Shown: one piece after another, positions 18,471-30,690 of the stretch
Layout: each line of letters starts with the position of its first letter
How positions within the stretch are numbered: position 1 is the first letter of the stretch
Source of the DNA: Thalassomonas viridans
Lineage (GTDB): Bacteria; Pseudomonadota; Gammaproteobacteria; Enterobacterales; Alteromonadaceae
Assembly: GCF_000948985.2 (NCBI RefSeq)
Contig: NZ_CP059733.1
Location: forward strand, 5,828,001 to 5,892,000
Direction: 5' to 3'
Length of the DNA: 64,000 nt
Made by a program: the position numbers and the translations under genes
The notes under the pieces: generated by a model
What the model was told of the DNA's origin: nothing
What the model saw: only the letters and a program-made list of their open reading frames with translations
Databases searched by the model: none

Positions 18471-20288
18471 TTATTTAGGCGTACGGCTTTCGCGTTTACG
18501 GTCACTCTCTTTCAAGAACTTCTTACGTATACGGATATTTTCAGGCGTAACCTCAACCAGTTCGTCGTTATCAATAAATTCCAATGCCTGCTCAAGCGAC
18601 ATCAGGATAGGCGGCGTCAAAATTTGCGCTTCATCGGCACCGGAAGAGCGTACATTGGTTAACTGCTTACCTTTAAGGGCATTTACCGTTAAATCGTTAT
18701 CCCGGCTATGGATACCGATAATCTGACCTTCGTAGATCTCTACACCATGGCCTATCATCATACGGCCGCGGCTCTGCAGGTTAAACAAGGCATTGGTTAA
18801 TGCCTTACCTGTGGCATTGGCGATCATCACACCATTGACCCGCTGGCCGATCTCACCGCCTTTATGGGGACCATATTCATAAAAAGTATGATAAATCAAA
18901 CCGCTACCTGAGGTTAAGGTCATAAATTCTGTCTGGAAACCAATCAAGCCACGGCTTGGCATAATAAAGTCCATACGGATACGGCCTTTACCGTCAGGAG
19001 CCATATCGGTCAATTCCGCTTTACGGACCCCCATTTTCTCCATAACAGATCCCTGATGCTCTTCTTCAACATCAATAGTCACGGTTTCATACGGTTCCTG
19101 CAGCTCACCGTCAATTTCCCTCATGATAACTTCAGGACGGGAAACGGCTAATTCATAACCTTCACGGCGCATGTTTTCAATCAGGATTCCCAGGTGTAAT
19201 TCACCCCGACCGGAAACTTTAAATTTATCAGGGTCGTCGAGTTGTTCAACGCGCAGGGCAACATTATGCACCAATTCTTTTTCAAGACGATCCTTAATAT
19301 TACGGGAAGTAACATACTTACCTTCCTGACCGGCAAACGGCGAGGTATTGACCTGGAAGGTCATGTTCACGGTAGGCTCATCAACCGATAAGGCCGGCAA
19401 GGCTTCTACTTCATTCGGACAGCAAATGGTGTCTGAGATCTTTAACTCACCCAAACCGGTAATGGCAATAATGTCGCCGGCTTTGGCTTCTTCGGTTTCA
19501 TGGCGCTCCAGCCCTAAATAGCCGAAAACTTTACCCACTTTACCGTTATGCAGCTTACCGTTTGCTCCTTCAACCGTAACTTGCTGGTTCGGCTTGACGC
19601 TACCGCGCATAATACGGCCGACACCGATAACGCCCAGATAAGAGCTGTAATCCAGCTGCGAAATCTGCATCTGGAAAGGCCCCTCGATATCAGCATCCGG
19701 GGACGGCACTTCTGAAACGATAGTTTCGAATAGCGGCGTCATGTCGCTGCCTTCAACACCTTCTTCATGGGAGGCCCAACCGTTTATGGCCGAAGCATAA
19801 ACAACTTTAAAGTCCAGTTGTTCATCGGTAGCACCCAGGTTATCAAACAGGTCAAAGACCTGGTCCATAACCCACTCAGGGCGTGCACCCGGCTTATCGA
19901 TTTTATTGATAACAACGATAGGCTTTAACCCCTGGGCGAACGCCTTTTGGGTAACAAAGCGGGTTTGCGGCATAGGGCCTTCCTGAGCATCAACAATCAG
20001 CAACACCGAGTCCACCATGGACATTACACGCTCTACTTCACCACCGAAGTCGGCGTGACCCGGGGTGTCAACGATATTCACACGGTAGTCGTTCCAGTTA
20101 ATCGCCGTGTTCTTGGCTAAGATGGTGATACCGCGTTCTTTTTCGATATCGTTAGAATCCATCACACGTTCGTCATGCTCGGTACGTGAATCTAAAGTAC
20201 CCGACTGTTCGAGTAGCTTGTCGACTAAGGTGGTTTTACCGTGGTCAACGTGGGCAATGATGGCTATATTGCGTAATTTATCTAACAC
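18471..20288 (-). CDS. typA: Ribosome-associated GTPase TypA/BipA
   Basis: A translational GTPase of the EF-G family that acts in 50S assembly and stress adaptation. G motifs are [10 protein letters not shown] (G1), [15 protein letters not shown] (G3) and NKIDKPGA (G4), followed by the beta-barrel and the BipA-specific C-terminal domain. The GTG at 20288 gives [11 protein letters not shown], aligning exactly with E. coli [11 protein letters not shown], and a 605-aa product close to 607. In-frame ATG (20321) and TTG (20345) extend it without family support. It is divergent from glnA, the same arrangement as in E. coli. Confidence 0.93.
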   Translation of the reverse strand: MLDKLRNIAIIAHVDHGKTTLVDKLLEQSGTLDSRTEHDERVMDSNDIEKERGITILAKNTAINWNDYRVNIVDTPGHADFGGEVERVMSMVDSVLLIVDAQEGPMPQTRFVTQKAFAQGLKPIVVINKIDKPGARPEWVMDQVFDLFDNLGATDEQLDFKVVYASAINGWASHEEGVEGSDMTPLFETIVSEVPSPDADIEGPFQMQISQLDYSSYLGVIGVGRIMRGSVKPNQQVTVEGANGKLHNGKVGKVFGYLGLERHETEEAKAGDIIAITGLGELKISDTICCPNEVEALPALSVDEPTVNMTFQVNTSPFAGQEGKYVTSRNIKDRLEKELVHNVALRVEQLDDPDKFKVSGRGELHLGILIENMRREGYELAVSRPEVIMREIDGELQEPYETVTIDVEEEHQGSVMEKMGVRKAELTDMAPDGKGRIRMDFIMPSRGLIGFQTEFMTLTSGSGLIYHTFYEYGPHKGGEIGQRVNGVMIANATGKALTNALFNLQSRGRMMIGHGVEIYEGQIIGIHSRDNDLTVNALKGKQLTNVRSSGADEAQILTPPILMSLEQALEFIDNDELVEVTPENIRIRKKFLKESDRKRESRTPK

Positions 20289-20444
20289 TGATTTTTGCTC
20301 ATAGGGATAATTTGGGCGCATATTGTACAGGAGTATAGCCAACAAAGAAAACAGTTAGTTTTTTATCTTTGATCACGCATTTATCACAATTGTTCTGCTA
20401 AAGTACTGAGACGAATAATAATACAGCCAAAACAGCCAGCTGTT

Positions 20445-20566
20445 GCACCAAAAAGGACTTATGCACCAACAAAGCACAGCCTGCGCACCAAGTTGGTGCA
20501 AACAAAAACACAGCGCCTGAAAAAAGTGATACATATCAACACCTTCACTTTTGGCATGAACTTGGC
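20445..20566 (+). promoter_or_regulatory. glnA control region: NtrC sites and sigma-54 promoter
   Basis: A 15-bp palindrome GCACCAAGTTGGTGC (20485-20499) fits the NtrC consensus (TGCACC-N5-GGTGCA). Partial copies lie at 20445-20459 and 20463-20467. Downstream, GG at 20553-20554 and GC at 20565-20566 are spaced by 10 bp in TTGGCATGAACTTGGC, the -24/-12 signature of sigma-54. This places glnA under NtrC control with transcription starting near 20578, 53 bp before the ATG. Confidence 0.88.
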
Positions 20567-20630
20567 TATTTATTCGATAACTGGAAAAACACATTTACTA
20601 TTAACAAACGAATAATACTGGAGACAATAA

Positions 20631-22037
20631 ATGTCACAAGCCGTTTTAGATTTAATCAAAGAACACGATGTCAAATTTATTGACCTTCGTTTTACTGATA
20701 CCAAAGGTAAAGAACAGCATATTTCCCTTCCTCATCATCAGGTCGATGAAGACTTTTTTGAAGAAGGAAAAATGTTTGATGGTTCATCTATTGCCGGCTG
20801 GAAAGGAATCAATGAATCTGACATGGTATTAATGCCTGATGCTGCCAGTGCGGTATTAGACCCTTTCACCGAAGAAGTTACCTTAAATGTTCGCTGCGAT
20901 ATCCTGGAACCGGCAACTATGCAAGGTTACAGCCGTGATCCTCGCTCGGTCGCCAGACGCGCCGAAGAATATATGCGCAGCACCGGCATTGCCGATACCG
21001 TGCTTTTCGGTCCTGAGCCTGAATTTTTCGTTTTTGATGATGTCCGCTTCCACACGGATATGAGCGGCTCCATGTATTCCATTGACGACAAGGAAGCCAA
21101 ATGGAACTCAGGCACCGAATACGAAGACGGCAATATCGGCCACCGTCCTAACGTTAAAGGCGGCTACTTCCCGGTAGCCCCGGTTGATTCATCACAGGAC
21201 TTACGCTCTGCCATGTGTTTAGTGATGGAAGAGATGGGCCTGGTGGTTGAAGCCCATCACCATGAAGTAGCGACTGCCGGCCAGAACGAAATTGCCTGTC
21301 GCTTCAATACCATGGTCAACAAAGCCGATGAAGTGCAAATTTATAAATATGTGGTTCATAATGTTGCCCACGCCTACGGTAAAACCGCGACCTTTATGCC
21401 TAAGCCTTTAGTAGGTGATAACGGTACCGGTATGCACTGTCACCAGTCGCTTGCCAAAGACGGCGTTAACCTGTTCTCAGGTGATAAGTACGGCGGATTA
21501 TCTGAAATGGCCCTTTATTACATCGGCGGTATTATCAAGCATGCCAAGGCTATCAACGCCTTTACCAATGCCTCAACCAACTCATACAAGCGCCTGGTTC
21601 CGGGCTTCGAAGCTCCGGTAATGCTGGCCTACTCAGCACGTAACCGCTCGGCTTCCATCCGTATTCCTATGGTACCAACTGCAAAAGCTGCCCGTATCGA
21701 AGTACGCTTCCCGGATCCCACCGGTAACCCTTACCTGGCCTTCTCAGCCATGCTGATGGCCGGTCTTGACGGTATCAAAAACAAGATCCATCCTGGTGAT
21801 GCCATGGATAAAGATTTGTATGATCTGCCTGCCGAAGAAGCTGCCGAAATCCCTCAGGTAGCCGCCTCATTTGAAGAAGCGCTTAATGCCCTGGAAGCGG
21901 ATCATGAGTTCCTGACTGCCGGCGGCGTTATGGACAACGACATGATCCAGGCTTATATCGACCTGAAACGTGAAGAGGTAGAGAGACTGAACGCAACCAC
22001 TCACCCGGTTGAATTTGACATGTATTACAGTGTTTAA
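20631..22037 (+). CDS. glnA: Glutamine synthetase type I
   Basis: Dodecameric enzyme that makes glutamine from glutamate, ammonia and ATP, the main entry of ammonia into metabolism. At 468 aa it is full length. Visible motifs are [17 protein letters not shown], the metal and glutamate site [24 protein letters not shown] as [22 protein letters not shown], and [11 protein letters not shown], where the Tyr is the regulatory adenylylation site. A clear GGAG ribosome binding site precedes the ATG. Expression is from the sigma-54/NtrC promoter; activity is probably tuned by adenylylation. Confidence 0.98.
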   Translation: MSQAVLDLIKEHDVKFIDLRFTDTKGKEQHISLPHHQVDEDFFEEGKMFDGSSIAGWKGINESDMVLMPDAASAVLDPFTEEVTLNVRCDILEPATMQGYSRDPRSVARRAEEYMRSTGIADTVLFGPEPEFFVFDDVRFHTDMSGSMYSIDDKEAKWNSGTEYEDGNIGHRPNVKGGYFPVAPVDSSQDLRSAMCLVMEEMGLVVEAHHHEVATAGQNEIACRFNTMVNKADEVQIYKYVVHNVAHAYGKTATFMPKPLVGDNGTGMHCHQSLAKDGVNLFSGDKYGGLSEMALYYIGGIIKHAKAINAFTNASTNSYKRLVPGFEAPVMLAYSARNRSASIRIPMVPTAKAARIEVRFPDPTGNPYLAFSAMLMAGLDGIKNKIHPGDAMDKDLYDLPAEEAAEIPQVAASFEEALNALEADHEFLTAGGVMDNDMIQAYIDLKREEVERLNATTHPVEFDMYYSV

Positions 22038-22063
22038 ACCGATAACACTATAATCAAAATAAG

Positions 22064-22092
22064 AAAAAGCTCACCCCGGTGAGCTTTTTTTT
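22064..22092 (+). terminator. Intrinsic terminator of glnA
   Basis: Hairpin of AAAAAGCTCACC with GGTGAGCTTTTT and a very short loop, continuing into a nine-T run, 27 bp after the glnA stop. Confidence 0.9.
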
Positions 22093-22152
22093 TGCCTGTT
22101 ATCTATAATTTAGATAAATTGATGTTCTAACGGAATTGGAAAATGCTGCGTC

Positions 22153-22671
22153 ATGATCAAAAACTTAAGTGTATTAACAGCGGTTTTATTATCTTGTGCG
22201 GTAGCAGCCACGTCCACCAAGATTTATGTCTGGCGTAATGAACAGGGCGTACTGGTTTTTTCCGATACCCCAAGGCCGGGAGCTGAAGAAGTAAAAGTTA
22301 AAAACAACAATGATCAGCTCACCTCGGTAGATACCTCCATTTTAGATATTAAACCTAAAGCGATTGAAGAAAAATATCAGGTCAGTATCAGCCAGCCGGA
22401 AAATAATGCCACGGTAAGGGATAATACCGGCTCGGTTTATGTTGCCGGACGCATAAAACCTATCTTCAAAAAAGGCTTAAAAATACAGCTTTACCTGGAC
22501 AATACCCCTTACCAGGAGCCACAGGACCATTCCATGTTTGTCCTTCGCAATATAGATCGCGGCGAGCATAAAATTAAAATGGATTTAATCAATAATCAGG
22601 GCAAGGTTATTGCATCATCTAAACCAGTTGTTTTTTATATGCACCGGGCATCCAAGCTACACGGCAATTAA
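22153..22671 (+). CDS. Secreted DUF4124 domain protein
   Basis: A 172-residue exported protein: signal peptide (~1-19), then DUF4124 (KIYVWRNEQGVLVFSDTPRP, a W-x-D/N-x-x-G-x-x-x-F-S/T-D motif) and a second beta-rich part (~75-165; YVAGRIKPIF, NIDRGEHKIKM) that resembles a cell-surface beta-sandwich. Function is unknown for the domain. It sits between glnA and ntrBC, as such genes often do in Alteromonadales and Vibrionales. Confidence 0.85.
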   Translation: MIKNLSVLTAVLLSCAVAATSTKIYVWRNEQGVLVFSDTPRPGAEEVKVKNNNDQLTSVDTSILDIKPKAIEEKYQVSISQPENNATVRDNTGSVYVAGRIKPIFKKGLKIQLYLDNTPYQEPQDHSMFVLRNIDRGEHKIKMDLINNQGKVIASSKPVVFYMHRASKLHGN

Positions 22672-22721
22672 CCGTGATTAAGTGCATATTTGGGCATTAT
22701 TGAGTAAACTAAAAATTATTT

Positions 22722-22740
22722 ATGCACCTTTTTGGTGCAT
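22722..22740 (+). promoter_or_regulatory. Perfect NtrC-type operator before ntrB
   Basis: ATGCACC-TTTTT-GGTGCAT, a perfect 19-bp palindrome matching the NtrC consensus. It lies only 12 bp before the probable ntrB start, where binding would block transcription of ntrBC and give autorepression, as at E. coli glnL. Confidence 0.88.
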
Positions 22741-22752
22741 CGGGGTTTTGTC

Positions 22753-23844
22753 TTGCACGAGATATGTGAAAATCAACAACATAAGTTAAATTATCAACAG
22801 CTGTTGCCCAATCAGATGGTAACGGCTGTGGTTATACTCGACCATAAACTGGCCATCCAATATGCCAACCCCGCTGCCGAAGCACTGTTAAACCGGAGCC
22901 AGAATAAACTCAAAAACCTGGCTTTTGAGATAGTGTTTAGCAATAGCTCCATTGATAACGAGCGGTTGCGGCAAGTTATGGTCACGGGCCAGGAGTTCAC
23001 CGACAGCGATGTGTTATTGCATATTGCCGGCTCCCACCAGTTCACCGCAGAAATCACGGTATCTTCGGTTGAATTTGACCGCCAAAGCCATATCTTGCTG
23101 GAATTTAAAAAGATCGATCAGCAAAAGCAAATCAGCATAGAGGTTTTCCAGCAGCAGCAGTGGGAGTCCGCCCGGGATCTTATCCGCGGCCTGGCCCATG
23201 AAATTAAAAACCCACTCGGGGGGTTAAGGGGCGCAGCCCAGTTGCTGCATAAAGAGCTGTCTTCGGGACAGCAGGAATATACCAGCATGATCATAGAGCA
23301 GGCCGACAGGTTAACCAACCTGGTTGACCGCTTGCTTGGCCCCAACCAGTTGCCCAACATGACCAAACAAAATATCCATCTGGTGCTGGAAAAGGTCAAT
23401 CAGCTGGTGAGTTTCAATAACCCGAAAAAAATTAAATTTATCAGGGATTATGACCCTTCAATCCCGGATGTGGAATTTGATCAGGAAAAGATGCAGCAGG
23501 CGATTTTAAATATCGTCAACAATGCCGTGCAGGCGGTAGAAGACTCCAGCCATATATATTTTAAAACCCGGGTCACCAGCAACCAGACCATCAACGGCAA
23601 ACGCATCAAATTATCGGCGCAGATCAGCATAATCGACCATGGCCCGGGTATCCCTCCCCATATCCAGGACACCCTGTTTTACCCTATGGTTTCCGGCCGC
23701 CCGAACGGTACCGGTCTGGGACTGTCGATTGCACAAACCCTGGTCAACCAGCATAAAGGCAAACTGTCCTGCGACAGCTATCCGGGGCGCACGGAATTTA
23801 CTATTTTATTACCCTTAACGGAAGAGAACTTTAATGATAACTGA
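22753..23844 (+). CDS. glnL: Nitrogen sensor histidine kinase NtrB
   Basis: Cytosolic kinase and phosphatase of the nitrogen two-component system, controlled in its family by PII protein. A PAS domain (~20-125; LDHKLAIQYANPAAEALL) is followed by the H box RGLAHEIKNPLGGLRGAAQLL-like segment with the phosphorylated His, N box NIVNNAVQAVE, and G boxes DHGPGIPPH and GTGLGLSIA. The start is uncertain: TTG at 22753 with GGGG 7 bp upstream gives 363 aa, close to 349 in E. coli; the TTG at 22732 would begin inside the operator. The stop overlaps ntrC by 11 bp. Confidence 0.93.
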   Translation: MHEICENQQHKLNYQQLLPNQMVTAVVILDHKLAIQYANPAAEALLNRSQNKLKNLAFEIVFSNSSIDNERLRQVMVTGQEFTDSDVLLHIAGSHQFTAEITVSSVEFDRQSHILLEFKKIDQQKQISIEVFQQQQWESARDLIRGLAHEIKNPLGGLRGAAQLLHKELSSGQQEYTSMIIEQADRLTNLVDRLLGPNQLPNMTKQNIHLVLEKVNQLVSFNNPKKIKFIRDYDPSIPDVEFDQEKMQQAILNIVNNAVQAVEDSSHIYFKTRVTSNQTINGKRIKLSAQISIIDHGPGIPPHIQDTLFYPMVSGRPNGTGLGLSIAQTLVNQHKGKLSCDSYPGRTEFTILLPLTEENFNDN

Positions 23845-25234
23845 ACAAGTTTGGATTGTTGATGATGACAGCTCAATTCGCTGGGTATTAGAAAAAGCCT
23901 TTGCCGCAGCCAATATCAGCACAGCCTCCTTTGATAATGGTGAGAATTTACTGATCGCCCTGGATCACGGCCAGCCGGAAGTTATTATTTCAGATATCCG
24001 CATGCCGAAAACCGATGGCATGACCTTATTGGAAACCGTCAGTGCCCAGCACCCTAATATCCCGGTGATCATCATTACCGCCCATTCGGACCTGGACAGC
24101 GCAGTCAATGCCTATCAGGGAGGAGCGTTCGAGTACCTGCCTAAACCCTTTGATATTGATGACGCGGTTGCCTTAACCAAAAGGGCCCTGACCCATGCCA
24201 GGGAGCAGAATGTACAAAACCAGGCGGCTAAAACCACGCCCGAAGCTGCCGGCATTATCGGCGAAGCACCGGCCATGCAGGAAGTTTTCAGGGCGATCGG
24301 CCGGCTGTCGCGTTCAAGCATCAGCGTATTGATCAACGGCGAGTCAGGTACAGGTAAAGAATTGGTTGCCCATGCCCTGCATATCCACAGCCCGCGCGCC
24401 AATGCACCTTTTATTCCGCTGAATATGGCGGCCATCCCGAAAGAGCTGATAGAAACCGAACTTTTTGGCCATGAAAAAGGGGCTTTTACCGGCGCCAATA
24501 CCGTCAGGCAGGGGCGCTTTGAACAGGCCCACAACGGCACCCTGTTTCTCGATGAAATCGGCGATATGCCGCTGGATATACAAACCCGGCTGTTGCGGGT
24601 ACTGGCTGACGGCCAGTTTTACCGCATCGGCGGCCATTCGCCGATCCAGGTCGATGTCAGGATCATCGCCGCCACCCACCAAAACCTTGAAGAAAGAGTC
24701 ACCAATGGCGAATTCAGGGAAGATCTGTTTCACCGCCTCAATGTCATCCGTATCCATATTCCCAGCTTAAGGGAACGTAAGGAAGACATCGAGCAGCTGT
24801 GTGAACACTTCCTCAAACAGGCCGCCAATGAGCTCGGGGTTGAAACCAAATCCCTGCATAAGAATGCCGTCACTTTCCTTAAACAATGCGACTGGCCGGG
24901 CAACGTCAGACAGCTGGAAAATATCTGCCGCTTCCTTACCGTGATGGCCAGCGGCCAGGAGATCCTGGTGGAGGACTTGCCGGCGGAATTAACCGAAAAG
25001 AAAATTGCCAGTCCCGGGACTTCCGTCAACTGGAAAACCGCCCTGGGCAGCTGGATGGACGAGCAGCTGTCCCAGGGAAACTCGGCGATACTGGATGAGG
25101 TCTTACCGGAATTTGAAAAAATTATGCTGGAGCGGGCTTTGATCTATACCCAGGGACATAAACAGGAAGCTGCGAAGAAACTTGGTTGGGGCAGGAATAC
25201 TTTAACGAGGAAACTTAAAGACTTAAACCTTTAA
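23834..25234 (+). CDS. glnG: Nitrogen response regulator NtrC
   Basis: A 466-residue sigma-54 activator. The receiver domain (~1-120) has Asp54 in IISDIRMPKTDG. The AAA+ domain (~140-370) has Walker A GESGTGKE, the sigma-54 contact loop GAFTGA, and LFLDEIGDMP. The Fis-type HTH is at the C-terminus (KQEAAKKLGWGRNTLTRKL). It overlaps ntrB by 11 bp, so the two are coupled. The NtrC-type sites before glnA and ntrB are its likely targets. The stop codon lies within the terminator stem. Confidence 0.97.
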   Translation: MITEQVWIVDDDSSIRWVLEKAFAAANISTASFDNGENLLIALDHGQPEVIISDIRMPKTDGMTLLETVSAQHPNIPVIIITAHSDLDSAVNAYQGGAFEYLPKPFDIDDAVALTKRALTHAREQNVQNQAAKTTPEAAGIIGEAPAMQEVFRAIGRLSRSSISVLINGESGTGKELVAHALHIHSPRANAPFIPLNMAAIPKELIETELFGHEKGAFTGANTVRQGRFEQAHNGTLFLDEIGDMPLDIQTRLLRVLADGQFYRIGGHSPIQVDVRIIAATHQNLEERVTNGEFREDLFHRLNVIRIHIPSLRERKEDIEQLCEHFLKQAANELGVETKSLHKNAVTFLKQCDWPGNVRQLENICRFLTVMASGQEILVEDLPAELTEKKIASPGTSVNWKTALGSWMDEQLSQGNSAILDEVLPEFEKIMLERALIYTQGHKQEAAKKLGWGRNTLTRKLKDLNL

Positions 25235-25251
25235 CATTGGTTTAAGTCTTT
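25217..25251 (+). terminator. Terminator overlapping the ntrC stop codon
   Basis: Arms AAAGACTTAAACC (25217-25229) and GGTTTAAGTCTTT (25239-25251). The left arm includes the last ntrC codons. AT-rich and T-poor afterwards; it could work in both directions, since merC converges here. Confidence 0.65.
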
Positions 25252-25259
25252 ACCGGCTG

Positions 25260-25655
25260 TTAGTCGGCTTCCGCCACTGAATGGCACTCGTGCTCAGTGC
25301 ACTGTTTACAGCTGTTGCACAGCCTTAAATTAATAAAATGTGCCGCAACGATTAAAGAAGTACCGATAAAAATCATAAAAGGTTGCATATCAACCGAAAC
25401 ATCATGTTTTTGCCAGTAAACCGCCACGCCGATAAACAGCAGATAAAAAGGGTACAGGCGGCGATGATAGCGCTTATAACCGGAGAATAAGGCGATACTA
25501 CCCAGGACTGCGGTCACCATCAAAAAAACATGCTCCCAGGCATGATCGGCAAGGAAACTCAAACCAAGTAAAGGTAAAGCCGGAAGCAATACCGGTAACA
25601 GTATACAATGTAGGGCACACAAGGATGCCGCTGTGATACCAAATTTATCTAACAT
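25260..25655 (-). CDS. MerC-family membrane protein, probably zinc-regulated
   Basis: A 131-residue protein with about four membrane segments and the MerC start (GITAASLCALHCILLPVLLP) with a Cys-x3-Cys-like pair. The C-terminus adds a cysteine/histidine cluster (CNSCKQCTEHECH). MerC proteins transport or bind soft metals. There is no mer operon around it, and a Zur-like box lies 87 bp upstream, so a role in zinc homeostasis is more plausible than mercury resistance. That role is inference. Confidence 0.8.
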   Translation of the reverse strand: MLDKFGITAASLCALHCILLPVLLPALPLLGLSFLADHAWEHVFLMVTAVLGSIALFSGYKRYHRRLYPFYLLFIGVAVYWQKHDVSVDMQPFMIFIGTSLIVAAHFINLRLCNSCKQCTEHECHSVAEAD

Positions 25656-25741
25656 TTTTTTGCTAAACCCTTACTGGTAAAAACTGATGAGTGCTAGTGA
25701 AGAAAAAAGGAAACTATCCCAAACGAGATAGTATCACATTT

Positions 25742-25754
25742 GATATATTATAAC
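25742..25754 (-). promoter_or_regulatory. Zur-like box upstream of merC
   Basis: Read on the minus strand: GTTATAATATATC inside a 19-bp imperfect palindrome (ATGTTATAATATATCAAAT). It differs by one base from GTTATA-N-TATAAC, the core of gammaproteobacterial Zur sites. It lies upstream of merC and after the epmA stop. Confidence 0.5.
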
Positions 25755-25766
25755 ATTAACTAAATT

Positions 25767-26732
25767 TTATGCCTGATCTACCGCAAAGGAAAGGACATTT
25801 TTGATATTATTTTTTTTCAATGCCAGCATCACCAGGCGATCAACCCCCAAAGCCACTCCGGCACAATCTGGCAACCCTGATGCCAGTGCGGAAAGAAACC
25901 TTTTATCCAATGGTTTTTCATCCTTGCCGCTGGCCAACCTTTTCTCGTTATCCTGATGAAAACGCTTTGTTTGTATCTCAACATCGGTAAGCTCATTAAA
26001 GCCATTTGCCAACTCCAGGCCCAGGTAATAACATTCAAAACGTTCTGCTACCCGACAGTCTTCGGCAGATATTTTTGCAAGGGAGGCTTGGGAAGCGGGG
26101 AAATGATAAACGAAGCACGGGGCTTCCAAACCTATTTCCGGCTCTATTATTTCGCTAAAGACAAACTGTAATAATGTGTCAATATCCTGCTCCTGAAGCA
26201 ACCAGTCGCTGCATTTATCATGTTTTTTTATCAGCGCCAGTAACTCGGCAATACTTGTGCTTAGCGGGTCAATATTCACCTTATCTAAAAACACCTGCCG
26301 GTAGCTGATTTGTGTCACCGGTTTACAAGCTAAAACCTGTTCAAGCAGCTCACCAACCTCTGACATTAACTGGAAATGATCATACCCCAGCCGGTACCAT
26401 TCTAATATGGTAAATTCAGGGTTATGATGGCTGCCATGAGCTTCATCGCGAAACGCCTTACACAACTGGAAAATATCGCCATAACCGCTGGCCAGTAACC
26501 GCTTCATGGCAAACTCGGGAGAAGTCTGCATATACAGGGAAACCTCTCCCTCACAAAGATGGGCATAGCGGGTAGCAAAGGCATCCAGGTGCAGATCGGT
26601 AATGGTGCCTTGCGACAATAAAGGCGTTTCAACTTCCACCACATCACGGGCAACAAAAAAGCTTCTTGCCTGCTGCAATACCTTTGCCCTTTGCTTGGCG
26701 TCCTGCCATTGAAGTGTTGTTTTCCACGACAT
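25767..26732 (-). CDS. epmA: EF-P (R)-beta-lysine ligase EpmA
   Basis: A LysRS-like class II ligase that attaches (R)-beta-lysine to the conserved lysine of elongation factor P, so that ribosomes pass polyproline stretches. Motifs are VVEVETPLLSQGTITDLHL, motif 2 (FRDEAHGSHHNPEFTILEWYR-like, residues ~96-116), YHFPASQASLAKIS, and motif 3 GVALGVDRLVML. It lacks the tRNA anticodon-binding domain of lysyl-tRNA synthetase, as expected. The ATG at 26732 with AGGTGA 7 bp upstream gives 321 aa (E. coli 325); the longer frame is rejected. Confidence 0.95.
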   Translation of the reverse strand: MSWKTTLQWQDAKQRAKVLQQARSFFVARDVVEVETPLLSQGTITDLHLDAFATRYAHLCEGEVSLYMQTSPEFAMKRLLASGYGDIFQLCKAFRDEAHGSHHNPEFTILEWYRLGYDHFQLMSEVGELLEQVLACKPVTQISYRQVFLDKVNIDPLSTSIAELLALIKKHDKCSDWLLQEQDIDTLLQFVFSEIIEPEIGLEAPCFVYHFPASQASLAKISAEDCRVAERFECYYLGLELANGFNELTDVEIQTKRFHQDNEKRLASGKDEKPLDKRFLSALASGLPDCAGVALGVDRLVMLALKKNNIKNVLSFAVDQA

Positions 26733-26809
26733 GATAAAATCACCTACTAAAAGACTATGCCTTATGGTAAAGGCAAAAAGTGTTAAAGAAAAAATAGTTT
26801 TTAGAAAGC

Positions 26810-26837
26810 AAAAAACCCGACTCATTGAGTCGGGTTT
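26810..26837 (-). terminator. Terminator of the rRNA operon
   Basis: Arms AAACCCGACTC and GAGTCGGGTTT around a 3-bp loop, followed on the minus strand by a T-run, 11 bp beyond the distal 5S gene. Confidence 0.85.
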
Positions 26838-26847
26838 CTTTAATAGG

Positions 26848-26965
26848 AGTCTGGTAATGACCTACTCTCACATGGGACCTCCCACACTACCATCGGCGCT
26901 AACGCGTTTCACTTCTGAGTTCGGCATGGGATCAGGTGGTACCACGTTGCTATTGTCACCAGACA
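26848..26965 (-). rRNA. rrf: 5S ribosomal RNA, distal copy
   Basis: About 118 nt matching the E. coli 5S along its length (CCATGCCGAACTCAGAAGTG, GGTAGTGTGGG). Helix I starts TGTCTGGT and helix II uses AACG with CGTT. It is the last gene of the operon, separated from the other 5S by ~100 bp with a hairpin. Ends are estimated from the helix I pairing. Confidence 0.95.
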
Positions 26966-27029
26966 AAAACTGTAATTTGTTAGTTAACTTCTATAAAGCT
27001 TAAATTAGCTAACAAATTACTTTAAGTTA

Positions 27030-27057
27030 AAAGCCCGGCTCGTTCGAACCGGGCTTT
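27030..27057 (-). terminator. Hairpin between the two 5S genes
   Basis: Arms AAAGCCCGG and CCGGGCTTT around a 10-bp loop, followed on the minus strand by a short T-run (TTTTAAC). It may partly terminate or serve in processing, so the distal 5S might be made in smaller amount. Confidence 0.6.
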
Positions 27058-27066
27058 CGTAATTAG

Positions 27067-27185
27067 AAGTCTAGCAATGTCCTACTCTCACATGGGACCT
27101 CCCACACTACCATCGGCGCTACTGCGTTTCACTTCTGAGTTCGGCATGGGATCAGGTGGTACCACAGTGCTATTGTCGCTAGACA
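27067..27185 (-). rRNA. rrf: 5S ribosomal RNA, proximal copy
   Basis: About 119 nt, ~100 bp after the 23S. It is nearly identical to the distal copy except in helices I and II, where changes are compensatory (TGTCTAGC pairs with GCTAGAC; ACTG pairs with CAGT). Both copies should therefore fold normally. Confidence 0.95.
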
Positions 27186-27287
27186 AAAACAGTCAATCTT
27201 GGAAAGCGATGTAAATATTTATCTTATTCAATTCAGTGCGTGATGTTTGCTTGTCAGCTTTTTCTACAAAACCACTTGGGTGTTGTA

Positions 27288-30170
<2,883 letters not shown>

Positions 30171-30288
30171 ATACAACCCCAAATGGTTTCCCATAGAATA
30201 TCCGGTGACTAAACCGGATTAAGTTGTAAAGCCTGACATTTTCACGCACTAAACCAAACAAAGTTGTTTGGATGCTTGAATAAGAGTT

Positions 30289-30365
30289 GATAGCTTGCGC
30301 TATCGTGATACATAACAAGGAGATTATGTATCAATTGGTATTTATTACGCGACATAATAAATACC
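30289..30365 (-). repeat. Three consecutive perfect hairpins in the rRNA spacer
   Basis: Within the 420-bp tRNA-Ile to 23S spacer: GATAGC/GCTATC (30289-30304), TGATACATAA/TTATGTATCA (30306-30333) and GGTATTTATTA/TAATAAATACC (30337-30365). Each has perfect arms. The rest of the spacer holds the boxA at 30385-30403 and no gene. Confidence 0.75.
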
Positions 30366-30384
30366 GGGTATTTATATCAGCTTT

Positions 30385-30403
30385 CCAGATTGTTAAAGAA
30401 CAA
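30385..30403 (-). promoter_or_regulatory. Spacer boxA antitermination element
   Basis: Minus strand TTGTTCTTTAACAATCTGG contains the rRNA boxA core (TTCTTTAACA-like), placed before 23S as in other gammaproteobacterial operons. NusB/NusE binding is inferred from family knowledge. Confidence 0.7.
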
Positions 30404-30591
30404 TTTCCAACGCGCATTCGGTTGAAAAGTTGGTTAAAAAAACCAAACTTAATTTGTTCGTTTCCGGTGAACACCTTAAGTTTGGCTTCTTTCGTTCCAG
30501 AAGAAATGTAATTTGAATTTTATCAAGGCATTTAATGGCGAAGCTTGGTCTACTAAGCGAGTCATTAAATAACGAAGATAACATTCAAATT

Positions 30592-30668
<77 letters not shown>

Positions 30669-30690
30669 AGGTTCAATACTTTTAAGTAAT

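Noticed and set aside
20373..20594. 73-aa minus-strand frame upstream of glnA
   Set aside because: It covers the NtrC sites and sigma-54 promoter; the Cys/Trp-rich translation is an artefact of these motifs.
25260..25655. Mercury resistance operon
   Set aside because: Only a MerC-like gene is present; no merR, merT, merP or merA, and the upstream box looks Zur-type.
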